From an uncultured Bacilli bacterium (GTDB taxonomy: Bacteria > Bacillota_I > Bacilli_A > RF39 > UBA660), in the NCBI GenBank assembly GCA_944332705.1, contig CALVKM010000006.1, positions 1 through 55,048 of the forward strand: DNA of 55,048 bases. Direction: 5' to 3'. The notes under the pieces are model-generated. The model did not search any database, had not been told where the DNA came from, and saw only the letters and a list, made by a program, of their open reading frames with translations. How positions within the stretch are numbered: the first letter of the stretch is position 1; each line of letters opens with the position of its first letter. This document shows positions 43,002-51,535 of the stretch, piece by piece. A program made the position numbers and the translations under genes.

Positions 43002-44033
43002 TTATTTTTTGTTTATTGTCTCTAAATATACTTTTTCATCTTCTATAGTTTTAATTAGTTCTTTTTCTGTAGGAAGATGTAACATATATTCTGCTGCAAA
43101 TATGGTTGCATTATCTTCTGGTAAAGTATATTTTACAACAGTTTCATTTTTATTAGTGCATAATAGTATACCAACAGTTTTATTTTCATTTTCATTTTTA
43201 ACCTCTCTATCATAATAATTAACATACATTTGCATTTGGCCAATATCTTGATGTGTTACTTTTCCTATTTTTAGGTCAAATATTACAAAGCATTGTAATA
43301 TTCGGTTATAAAATACTAAATCAGGATAGAATTGGTCATTTCCTATGGTTATTTTAACTTGTGAACCAACAAAAGTAAAACCTTTTCCTAGTTCCAATAA
43401 AAATTCTTTTAAGTGTTCTAATATATTTTTTTCTAAATCATATTCATGATATTTATCATTATCTTTTAAATCAAGGAATTCTAAAACTAAAGGATCTTTT
43501 ATTATATCTTTAGTTTCTTTTATTTCGTGACCTTTTTCAGCTAATTGTAGTATTTTATCTGTATTAGCATTAGATATAAGTCTTTCATATAATAAAGAAT
43601 TAATTTGTCTTTGTAATTCTCTTACACTCCAATTTGAATTAATACATTCATTAAAATAAAAATTTCTTTTTTTCTCATTGTTAATTCGAAGCAATATTAA
43701 ATAATGAGACCAGTTTAAATGGAGATTTATTAATTTATAATCCGGAAAAGTAGAATAAAACTTTCGCATTCTTCTTAGATTTTCTACTGAAAATCCATTT
43801 CCATATTTTGCCGCTAACATTTGTGATAAAATATTAATAATATTATCGCCATAACTAGCTCTTTCATTACCATCTTGGATTCTAACTATTATTTCTCCGA
43901 TTTTCCAATATATATAAAGCATTTCTGAATTAGCAGTATAATACACCTTTCTTCTGGCATCATCAATCAATGCACTAATATCATTATAAATGTTATTAAC
44001 AACTTTTTCTTCGTTAACAGGTTTGGTATTCAT
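43002..44033 (-). CDS. DUF1016/YhcG-family PDDEXK nuclease domain protein (solitary copy)
   Basis: About 343 residues from ATG 44033 with AAAGGGGG 8 nt before. N-terminal DUF1016_N domain: YYTANSEMLYIYWKIGEIIV, KYGNGFSVENLRRMRKFYS and LNWSHYLILLRI. C-terminal PDDEXK nuclease: FYPDLVFYNRILQCFVIFDLK (catalytic D and D-x-K) and IGQMQMYVNYYDRE. The family is associated with mobile DNA and predicted nuclease action; its role is not established. It lies between clusters of palindromes and lacks the internal palindrome seen in the array copies. Confidence 0.88.
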   Translation of the reverse strand: MNTKPVNEEKVVNNIYNDISALIDDARRKVYYTANSEMLYIYWKIGEIIVRIQDGNERASYGDNIINILSQMLAAKYGNGFSVENLRRMRKFYSTFPDYKLINLHLNWSHYLILLRINNEKKRNFYFNECINSNWSVRELQRQINSLLYERLISNANTDKILQLAEKGHEIKETKDIIKDPLVLEFLDLKDNDKYHEYDLEKNILEHLKEFLLELGKGFTFVGSQVKITIGNDQFYPDLVFYNRILQCFVIFDLKIGKVTHQDIGQMQMYVNYYDREVKNENENKTVGILLCTNKNETVVKYTLPEDNATIFAAEYMLHLPTEKELIKTIEDEKVYLETINKK

Positions 44034-44058
44034 AACCAAAACCCCCTTTCGATGTATT

Positions 44059-44102
44059 ACTATAACACATTAAAATTAAAAAAAATGTCGAATAATGTCG
44101 AA
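44059..44102 (-). promoter_or_regulatory. Promoter with tandem Spo0A boxes for the solitary DUF1016 gene
   Basis: A minus-strand -10 TATAGT (44064-44059) is preceded by two perfect 0A boxes, plus-strand TGTCGAA at 44086-44092 and 44096-44102 with a 3-bp gap, covering the -35 region. Boxes at -35 are typical of Spo0A-activated sigma-A promoters. Confidence 0.55.
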
Positions 44103-44151
44103 GATGTTAAAAAATGCAAACTTTTTTTGTAGTTCCCTCATTTTTAAGGTT

Positions 44152-44565
44152 GGGCAACATGTTGTCCAAATATATCATGTCTTGTTTGGATAAAATCAAA
44201 AAGTATAAATTACTTTGAATTTCACCGACGCGTCGGTGAAATCTGTTCGTGTTTTAAGTAATATATATTTTGTATCATGGTTTTTAAAATTTCCCAAATA
44301 TATGTCCAAAAATAAAAATTATATAAGTTAGATAAAATGTGATATATAATGAATTTCACCGACGCGTCGGTGAAATCTATATATAATAATATATTTAATC
44401 AGTTGTGAATTGCGTCAACGTGTTGACGCAATTCATCCTAAATAGCCATTAGTTATTAAAACAACAAAACATCCCATAAAACCAGAGAAAAAGCGTTTTT
44501 TTAAAAAATAAATAATTTTGATTAATGTTATATTATTAGATTGCGTCAACATGTTTACGCAATCT
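44152..44565. repeat. Five palindromes upstream of the DUF1016 gene
   Basis: Positions: 44152-44167 (GGGCAACATGTTGTCC, one mismatch), 44219-44242 and 44353-44376 (identical 24-bp perfect palindromes with arms ATTTCACCGACG), 44407-44434 (arms GAATTGCGTCAAC, centre GT), 44538-44565 (arms AGATTGCGTCAAC, one arm mismatch). All have centres of type AC-NN-GT. The 540-bp gap 44034-44573 contains no gene. Confidence 0.85.
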
Positions 44566-44573
44566 AAAATACT

Positions 44574-45797
44574 TTATCTTCCTTTAGTACTTAATAATAC
44601 ATCTGTTAATAATTTATCTTCACTTGGTAATGCTTGATAATGGAAACTTGTTTTGATTAATTCTAAACAAGTTTCATTATCTAATTCATTTTCACTATTA
44701 ATAATATTTTTTAAAGTAAATGGAGATATTATTGTTCTAGCATATTTTCTAATGTTTTCTACTTCTTTATCAATATCACTATTTATATCTATTTTTTTAT
44801 TTAAACCTAATAAATCATATATTATATTTATTCTTTTAACTAATAATTCTTTTTCTCTGATAATTATTTCATTGGATTCACTAAAGTATTTTCTAAATGT
44901 TTGTAATCTTTGGAAACTACCTAAAAGAGAAAAATAAATATTATCAGTATGGTTATAGCTAAATCCAAAATGTTCCATTTCTTTTATTGCTATATCCATT
45001 GGATATAGAAAATGCTTAATACTATTATATTTTTCGGCATCCGCTGTTATATCTAGGGCATATATACCTGAAACATTATATTTAGGATCATTGATAAAAT
45101 ACATAGATGTAGAGTGTCCTCCATCAAAATCTTTCCAAGAAACTTTGGTTGATTTTAAACCTAGAGCATCAGTTATAGCTTTTGAAAAATTAACATAGCC
45201 CAAACATACTATCTCTGGATTATATAGTATTTGATTTAAACTTCTACTTTCATATACATTGTCTTCGCATCCTTTGATATATGGTCTTTGTTTTAATAAA
45301 TTATAAACACTATATATTTGTTCTAATGGTGATTTATTTATTAGGCTAGCAGCAATATTATTAATAATTTCATATATACATTTAATTTCATCTAAAGATA
45401 ATACTTCATCTAAAGAATAATCATCTAAAAAACAAGTATTGCTGCTAGCTAATTTATTAATTATCAGTAATTTATCATTCCATGATAAATTGCTAATATC
45501 AAGTATAAACTCGTCTTTTCCTGTAATATCTACTAAATCAGAAATATGTCTTATTACATATGTTATTTTAGTACTATCTAATAATTCTTTAAATGTTTTA
45601 AGATTATTTTTTAAATATTCTAGACCATTATCTGCAATATCCATGAAATATTCTTTTTTTATAACTCCTTCATTTAAAAATTTTAAATAATCTTCCTTAC
45701 TTGAAAATAATAATTCAATTATATATTTTCCTTTATAATAATTAATATTAATAGAAATATTTGTTATATTCTTATCTACTATTACTGCTACTTCCAT
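44574..45797 (-). CDS. Transglutaminase-like protein, paralog 1
   Basis: 407 residues. Aligned with its upstream neighbour across the whole length. The core has IVCLGYVNF (candidate Cys), GGHSTSMYFIND (candidate His) and ALDITAD, where the usual DPTWD is degenerate, so activity is doubtful. Also shared are SPLEQIYSVYNLLK and a C-terminal NETCLELIKTSFHYQAL. No signal peptide. It overlaps the paralog by 26 bp and is followed by palindromes. Confidence 0.7.
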   Translation of the reverse strand: MEVAVIVDKNITNISININYYKGKYIIELLFSSKEDYLKFLNEGVIKKEYFMDIADNGLEYLKNNLKTFKELLDSTKITYVIRHISDLVDITGKDEFILDISNLSWNDKLLIINKLASSNTCFLDDYSLDEVLSLDEIKCIYEIINNIAASLINKSPLEQIYSVYNLLKQRPYIKGCEDNVYESRSLNQILYNPEIVCLGYVNFSKAITDALGLKSTKVSWKDFDGGHSTSMYFINDPKYNVSGIYALDITADAEKYNSIKHFLYPMDIAIKEMEHFGFSYNHTDNIYFSLLGSFQRLQTFRKYFSESNEIIIREKELLVKRINIIYDLLGLNKKIDINSDIDKEVENIRKYARTIISPFTLKNIINSENELDNETCLELIKTSFHYQALPSEDKLLTDVLLSTKGR

Positions 45798-47001
45798 TTA
45801 AAAACCCCCTTACTATTAATTTGTCGGTATTATTTAAAGATATATAATGATAACTTGTTTCAAGTAAATTTAAGCAAGTATCATTATCTAAATTTTCTAT
45901 ATTCATTATAATATTTTGTAAAATAATTGGACTAATATTTACATTAGTTAAAGCTATTATGTGATTTATTTCTGCAAATAAATCACATAAATAATCCACT
46001 TTTTTATTTATATTTAATAAGGAATATATTATATTAATATATTCTATTAGTTCTTCTCTTTCTTTAATTATTTGTTCATTATTACTTATATTTAAATAAT
46101 TATTATATTTTTCTATTAATTGATAAAAAATATTTTGATTACTTCTTAATCTATATCCTTTAGTATATTTTTCTATTTCTTCTATTTTTATTGGTAATAA
46201 AAAATGTTTAATAGTATTAAAATTTAAATTATCCCATGTTGGATCAATACTAAAAATACCTTTTATTTCATATTTAGGATCATTAATAAAACACATTATA
46301 CTTACATGACCATATGTATTATTTTCATATCTTATAAAAGTAGTATTTATATTAAGAGCATCACATATAGCCATAAATAAATTGCAAAAACCAAGGCAAA
46401 CTATAGGTTCATTATTTAATATATATTTTAAACTTCTACTAATTTTAGCATCTTCTTGGGGATTTTCTTTTAAATATGGTCTAGATTTTAATAAGTTGTA
46501 AATACCATATAATTGTTCTAATGGAGAATGTTGTTTAAATATATTAGCTAAATTTTCTATTTTTTGGTATATATATTTTATATCTTGTAATGAAAGAATT
46601 TCATTAGAAGTGTATTTGTCCATAAAATAAACATTTTCTCTATTAATTTTGTTAATTATAAGTAATTTATCTTGATAAGATAAATTACTTATATCTAATA
46701 TAATAGTATTTTTATTGTTTATATATTTTAAATCAATAATATCTAATAATATATATATTGGATTTGTTTCATTTAATTTGTTATTAAATGTTGCTATATT
46801 ATTAATTAAGTAATTATATCCATCTTCGTTATATTCATCTATATTATTTTTGCTTATATTTTTACTTTTTAGAAATTGATAATATTTTTCTTCACAGGGA
46901 AAAGCAATGGTATATATATATTCATCACCATTTTTATTTATATCCATAATAAAATCTTTTTCTTCATCGTTATCTATTATTATTAATATTTTAATTTTCA
47001 T
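45772..47001 (-). CDS. Transglutaminase-like protein, paralog 2
   Basis: 409 residues. VCLGFCNLFMAICDAL (Cys), YGHVSIMCFIND (His) and FSIDPTWDN (Asp) make a complete transglutaminase-type triad at about residues 205-265. N-terminal third is Ile/Asn/Asp-rich and ends with LDISNLSYQDKLLIINKI, conserved in paralog 1. Function in the family ranges from protease to crosslinking; the partner is unknown. No signal peptide, so presumably cytoplasmic. First gene of a two-gene minus-strand unit. Confidence 0.72.
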   Translation of the reverse strand: MKIKILIIIDNDEEKDFIMDINKNGDEYIYTIAFPCEEKYYQFLKSKNISKNNIDEYNEDGYNYLINNIATFNNKLNETNPIYILLDIIDLKYINNKNTIILDISNLSYQDKLLIINKINRENVYFMDKYTSNEILSLQDIKYIYQKIENLANIFKQHSPLEQLYGIYNLLKSRPYLKENPQEDAKISRSLKYILNNEPIVCLGFCNLFMAICDALNINTTFIRYENNTYGHVSIMCFINDPKYEIKGIFSIDPTWDNLNFNTIKHFLLPIKIEEIEKYTKGYRLRSNQNIFYQLIEKYNNYLNISNNEQIIKEREELIEYINIIYSLLNINKKVDYLCDLFAEINHIIALTNVNISPIILQNIIMNIENLDNDTCLNLLETSYHYISLNNTDKLIVRGFLNGSSSNSR

Positions 47002-47135
47002 TTATCCCCCATATAAGGATGTATTTTATCACATTTGTTTAGAATTAACAATGTTAAATTTAATAAAATAAGTAATAAATAACTTGAAAATGCATTTTAG
47101 ACATGATATTATTAATATAGTAAGGATAGATGATT

Positions 47136-48698
47136 ATGGAAGAAAAAACTTTTGATAGAAGAAAAATATTATTAATATGTATAGGTGTTCTTATATTAAT
47201 TCTTTTAGTAGCGGGAGTTACTTATGCTTATTTTCAACATCAAATTGGTAATCCTGCAAGTGGAAATGTTGGAGTTGATACAGATACACCAGATAATTTA
47301 GTGTTTGATGTATCTAATGATATTAATATTACTATTACGCAGTTTAATTTTGGACCTGATGATGGAAACCAAAGTGATAGTGCAGTAGCATCAGCTAGTT
47401 TAACAGCAAATTCTACAAATGATACAGCAAATTATACTTATTATGTTTATTTTAAAATAAATACAAATGAATATGTTTATACAACACAAGATTCTCAAAC
47501 AGAAATATTACTTAAAGTAACTGCTCCAACGGGTCAACCAGTTACAAGTATTGAAGGACTTACTTATAACTCTACTTTAGGTGGTTTTGATATAACTGAA
47601 GCAAATGGAACATTTGCAGTTGCTAGTAATTATCCAATAACTTCTAATTCAAGTACTACTCCAACAGTACAAGAATGGAATTTTGATGTTACATTTATAA
47701 ATCTTGATACTGATCAAGGAGAAAATGCCGGCAAAAAGATGGATGCGGAAATAATAATACAACAAAATGAATTAAAGCCTACTTTAGCACAATATGTTAT
47801 AAGTCAGTACACAGGAACAGATGGCGAAAATGGATTATATTATCATGATGCAGATTTAGAGAATGGAGCCGGAGACAACAGTTATAGATATGTTGGAGCA
47901 GATCCAAATAATTATGTATGTTTTGGTTCAACAACAACACCGTGTCCTGCAGAAAATCTATATCGTATTATTGGAGTATTAAGCGATAACGGAGAATATC
48001 AAGTAAAATTAATAAAGAGTGATTATACAACAAGTGCAATGCTCGGAACAGATGGTAGAGATTATGAGGGAACAGTAGCTGAATTAGGAATGCCAACAGA
48101 CTCTTATAAAGGAAATGTGGATACTAGTACTATAGCCGCATATAGATGGAATTATGATACAAGTGTAAGTGAATATGGATCAAATAACTGGACAACAAGT
48201 GAATTTAATACAATAAATTTAAATACAAATTATTGGAATTATTTAAGTGCAACTTGGCAAAATTTAATAGCAACAACAACATGGCATCTTGGAGGAATGA
48301 CATCATATAGCAATACAGTAAAAGCATTTTATGATGGTGAAAGGAATAATGCAGGATATGGAAGTAATCCAACAACATATACTGATGAAATAGGATTAAT
48401 GTATCCAAGCGATTATGGATATGCAGCATATCCTGATGCGTGGGCAACAGATTTAAGTTCATATAGAAATTCTACAATAACATCAAATAATTGGATGTAT
48501 ATGGGATTATTTGAATGGACAATTACTCCGTATTCGTCGGACAGTGACGGTGTGTTCCCTGTGGACAACTACGGCGACTTGTACGTCAATATTGCGTCCC
48601 TCGGCTATTTGGTCCGCCCTGTCTTCTATCTAAACTCTAATGTAGAATATAATGGTGGAACAGGAACTGAAAGTGATCCATTTACTTTGGCAGTGTGA
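47136..48698 (+). CDS. Secreted or anchored surface protein with candidate variable C-terminus
   Basis: About 520 residues from ATG 47136 (AAGGA site). One N-terminal hydrophobic segment (about 10-31) ending AGVTYAYFQHQIG, like SipW-type signal peptides. Residues 40-210 are Thr/Ser/Asn-rich beta domains. The C-terminal half (from about 215) is Tyr/Asn/Trp-rich with YRWNYDTS, LGGMTSYSNTVKAFY and ends WTITPYSSDSDG, LVRPVFYLNS, GGTGTESDPFTLAV. The last 35 codons before LNSNV differ sharply in base use from the rest. Role likely surface binding. Confidence 0.8.
   Translation: MEEKTFDRRKILLICIGVLILILLVAGVTYAYFQHQIGNPASGNVGVDTDTPDNLVFDVSNDINITITQFNFGPDDGNQSDSAVASASLTANSTNDTANYTYYVYFKINTNEYVYTTQDSQTEILLKVTAPTGQPVTSIEGLTYNSTLGGFDITEANGTFAVASNYPITSNSSTTPTVQEWNFDVTFINLDTDQGENAGKKMDAEIIIQQNELKPTLAQYVISQYTGTDGENGLYYHDADLENGAGDNSYRYVGADPNNYVCFGSTTTPCPAENLYRIIGVLSDNGEYQVKLIKSDYTTSAMLGTDGRDYEGTVAELGMPTDSYKGNVDTSTIAAYRWNYDTSVSEYGSNNWTTSEFNTINLNTNYWNYLSATWQNLIATTTWHLGGMTSYSNTVKAFYDGERNNAGYGSNPTTYTDEIGLMYPSDYGYAAYPDAWATDLSSYRNSTITSNNWMYMGLFEWTITPYSSDSDGVFPVDNYGDLYVNIASLGYLVRPVFYLNSNVEYNGGTGTESDPFTLAV
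48528..48631 (+). other. G+C-rich 3' segment, candidate diversity-generating variable region
   Basis: By my count about half the bases are G or C, versus roughly a quarter in the flanks. Most codons end in C or G (GAC, TTC, GAC, AAC, TAC, GGC, TAC, GTC, TCC, CTC, CGC), the pattern expected if AAC-type template codons were changed at their A positions. It encodes the variable part before the conserved VRPVFYL. No reverse transcriptase or template copy is in the window. Confidence 0.5.
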
Positions 48699-48750
48699 TA
48701 ACCTTTAATCCTCCGCCGGCGGCGTGTCCGCCCGGAGGTCGCGAGTTATC
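48697..48750. repeat. GC hairpin just after the surface protein gene
   Basis: CCTCCG (48710-48715) pairs with CGGAGG (48733-48738), and inside them GGCGG (48718-48722) with CCGCC (48728-48732), loop CGTGT. Outer arms GATAAC (48697-48702) and GTTATC (48745-48750) extend it. There is no T-tract, so a simple terminator is unlikely. GTCCGCCC occurs both here and near the end of the G+C-rich segment. Confidence 0.75.
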
Positions 48751-48780
48751 AACGAAAATATAAAAATAAGAAAGGATGCT

Positions 48781-49905
48781 ATGAATACATTAAAAGATAT
48801 ATCAGTAAATAATAAAAGTGTAGTTATTAGATGTGATTTTAATGTTCCTATGGAAGGAACTAAAATTACAGATAATAGTAAGATAGTTAAGAGCTTGGAT
48901 ACTTTAAAGTATTTATTTAATAACAATTGTAAGATTGTTATAATAAGTCATTTTGGAAGAATTAAAAGTGAAGAAGATAAGAATAAATTTACTTTAAAGT
49001 ATGTGGGAAGGGAACTGGCTAATTTACTTGGTCATGAAGTTAAGTTTGTGAGTAGTTGTTATGGTGAAAAAGTAAAGAAAATAGTTGATAATGCTAAATT
49101 AGGTGATGTAATACTTTTAGAAAATACTAGATTTATGGATTATCCAGAAAAACTTGAAAGTTCTAATAATTTGGAACTTGCTAAGTTTTGGGCAAGTTTA
49201 GGAGAAATATACATTAACGATGCATTTGGATCAATGCATAGAGCTCATGCATCAACTGCTGGTATTTGTAAATATTTAGATCATGCTATAGGTTTTTTAG
49301 TTGAAGAAGAACTTAATAATTTAGAAATTCTAATTAAAGATACTCCAAGACCATTTGTAGTATTTATGGGTGGTGCTAAAGTTGATGATAAATTACCTAT
49401 TATAAAGTCATTAATTAATAGATGTGATTATTTACTTCTTGGTGGTGGTATTGCTAATTCATTTTTAAAAGCTAAAGGAGCAAATATTGGAGATAGTTTA
49501 GCTACTAATGATGATGATATATTAAAAGAAATAAAAGAGTTGCTTAAGAATTATAAAGATAAGATAATATTACCAATAGATTTTACTATTGATAATGGAA
49601 TTATATATGATATTGGTAATAAAAGTATTGATCTTTATAAAAAATATATAGATAGTGCTAGTATAGTGTTTGTTAATGGTACTTGTGGTAAGTTTGAGGA
49701 TGTTAGATTTACGGAAGGTACTACTATGTTATTTGAAGCATTAAAAAATAGTAGTGCAAAGGTAATTATTGGTGGAGGAGATACTGCTAGTGCCGTTAAG
49801 AAATTTGGATATAGTGATGCATTTGCATTTGTTTCAAGTGGTGGGGGAGCAACACTTGAGTATATTGCCGATAAAACTCTAAAAGCTCTAGAATGGATGA
49901 AATAA
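48781..49905 (+). CDS. pgk: Phosphoglycerate kinase
   Basis: About 374 residues from ATG 48781 (AAGAAAGGATG). The upstream open reading passes through the GC hairpin and is not coding. VVIRCDFNVPMEG, ISHFGR, LLENTRF, INDAFGSMHRAHAST and the nucleotide loop GGGDTASAVKKFG are the family motifs. Slightly shorter than usual (about 394) through small loop losses. Transfers phosphate from 1,3-bisphosphoglycerate to ADP. Overlaps tpiA by 1 bp. Confidence 0.97.
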   Translation: MNTLKDISVNNKSVVIRCDFNVPMEGTKITDNSKIVKSLDTLKYLFNNNCKIVIISHFGRIKSEEDKNKFTLKYVGRELANLLGHEVKFVSSCYGEKVKKIVDNAKLGDVILLENTRFMDYPEKLESSNNLELAKFWASLGEIYINDAFGSMHRAHASTAGICKYLDHAIGFLVEEELNNLEILIKDTPRPFVVFMGGAKVDDKLPIIKSLINRCDYLLLGGGIANSFLKAKGANIGDSLATNDDDILKEIKELLKNYKDKIILPIDFTIDNGIIYDIGNKSIDLYKKYIDSASIVFVNGTCGKFEDVRFTEGTTMLFEALKNSSAKVIIGGGDTASAVKKFGYSDAFAFVSSGGGATLEYIADKTLKALEWMK

Positions 49906-50618
49906 TGAAGTATTTAGTTGGAAATTTTAAAAATAAATTAAATAAAAATGATATAGTTAAATATAGTAATAGATTAAATGAATTAAGTTTTAAAAATACA
50001 GAAGTTATTATATGTCCATCAAGTATATACTTGAGCTTTTTTAATGGCATTAATTATAAATTAGGAGCACAAGATATTTCTTCATTTATAGATAAAACTA
50101 TAACTGGAGAAATATCAGGGGAACAACTTAAAAGTATGGGGGTAGAATATGTAATAGTTGGACATAGTGAAAGAAGAATATATAAAAATGAATTAAATAT
50201 TGATTTTATAAATAAAATCAATAATGCTATAGATAGTGGTATTAAAGTAATATATTGTATTGGGGAGAGTCTAAGTGATAAAGAAAATGGTAATACATAT
50301 ATGATACTTGAAAAACAAATTAGTGAAGTACTTAATAATGTTGAATTAAAGGGGATAATGATTGCCTATGAGCCTGTTTGGGCTATAGGTAGTGGTATTA
50401 TACCTAAGAGTGATGAAATAAGTGATACAGTATCCTTTATTAAAGAAATAATAAAGGATAAATATGATATTGATATAAAAGTATTATATGGTGGTAGTGT
50501 TAATAGTAATAATATTGGTGAACTTAATAAAATTAAAAATGTTGATGGTTTTTTAGTTGGAGGAGCATCAACTAATATAGATAGTTTAGAGAGTATATTA
50601 ATTGAACTTGAAAAATAG
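49905..50618 (+). CDS. tpiA: Triosephosphate isomerase
   Basis: About 237 residues from ATG 49905 in the TAATG overlap with pgk. Catalytic residues: Lys in VGNFKNKL, His in VIVGHSERR, Glu in IAYEPVWAIGSG; phosphate loop LYGGSVN and FLVGGAS. The first phosphate-site motif is GNFK instead of the common GNWK. Shorter than the usual 250. With gap and pgk it completes the triose section of glycolysis. Confidence 0.95.
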   Translation: MKYLVGNFKNKLNKNDIVKYSNRLNELSFKNTEVIICPSSIYLSFFNGINYKLGAQDISSFIDKTITGEISGEQLKSMGVEYVIVGHSERRIYKNELNIDFINKINNAIDSGIKVIYCIGESLSDKENGNTYMILEKQISEVLNNVELKGIMIAYEPVWAIGSGIIPKSDEISDTVSFIKEIIKDKYDIDIKVLYGGSVNSNNIGELNKIKNVDGFLVGGASTNIDSLESILIELEK

Positions 50619-50648
50619 AATGTGAAGTTAACCTTCACATTCTATTTT
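50612..50648. terminator. Bidirectional terminator
   Basis: AAAATAGAATGTGAAG (50612-50627) pairs perfectly with CTTCACATTCTATTTT (50633-50648), loop TTAAC. It serves tpiA on the plus strand and the DUF1016 array on the minus strand. Confidence 0.85.
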
Positions 50649-51524
50649 ATAGTACATAATATTCTCTAGCAAGTATCCTAGAATCACTACAATATTCCAT
50701 TATAAATTTATTATCTTTCTTACATATGATAATGCCTATTGTTTTATCTTGAGTAGGTTTTCTTAAATTTTTGTCTATATAATTCATATATACTTCAATT
50801 TGTCCAATATGTTCTTTTTTTAGTTCAGTTACTTTTAATTCAACTACTACAAAACAATTAAATATATAATTATACAATAATAAATCAATATAATTATATT
50901 TATTACCAATTTTAATTTTGTATTCATTTTCAATGAATGTAAATCCATCACCTAGTTCTTTTAAAAAACTAGGAATATCCTCAAGAATAACTTTTTGTAA
51001 TACTTTTTCAGAAATTCTCTCTTTATTGGTATTATTTTTGATAATAATAGGATTTTTAATGAAATCAACAACTGATGTGTCCTTTGAAAAAATTAGTTTT
51101 TCTTTAGTTTTATCATCTAATCTTTCATATTCTCTGTTTTTGATCCTTTGTATTAATTGTCTAACGGACAAACTCTCGTTGATGATTAATTTTATATAAT
51201 AATTTATTTCATTATTATCTTTTATGGTTAAAAGCGTTCTATAATGACTCCAGGTCAATTGGTCACACACTGTGTGACTTTTTGAAAAATGGAAAAATTG
51301 TCTCATTAATTTTAAATTAGTACTTGTACTTTACCTAATTCATTAGTCAATCTTTTAGAATATTCTTTAATAATACCTTCACCATAATGCTTACCGGCCT
51401 CACTAAGTAACTTGCCAACATTATAATAAGTTGTTAAATCACTTCTATTTTTACTATAATCTTTTACTTTCTTGGTTATTTCATTGTTTATTAATTCAAT
51501 TTTAATTTCGTTATAATAATTCAT
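50647..51524 (-). pseudogene. DUF1016 array copy 1, split by a frameshift
   Basis: The N-terminal piece (51524-51312) starts MNYYNEIKIELINN and runs to SKRLTNELGKVQVLI then stops. The rest (51306-50647) continues in another frame from MRQFFHF, through LTWSHYRTLL to the PDDEXK core YIDLLLYNYIFNCFVVVELKV. A small deletion near 51310-51330 breaks the frame where intact copies read RLTxELGxxY. Palindrome GTCACACAcTGTGTGAC (51262-51278) is present. The strong AAGGAGG site upstream is kept. Confidence 0.85.
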
Positions 51525-51535
51525 GATATTCCTCC

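Noticed and set aside
48724..48780. N-terminal extension of pgk into the GC-rich hairpin
   Set aside because: The added residues do not fit phosphoglycerate kinases, and ATG 48781 has its own ribosome-binding site and a normal start.
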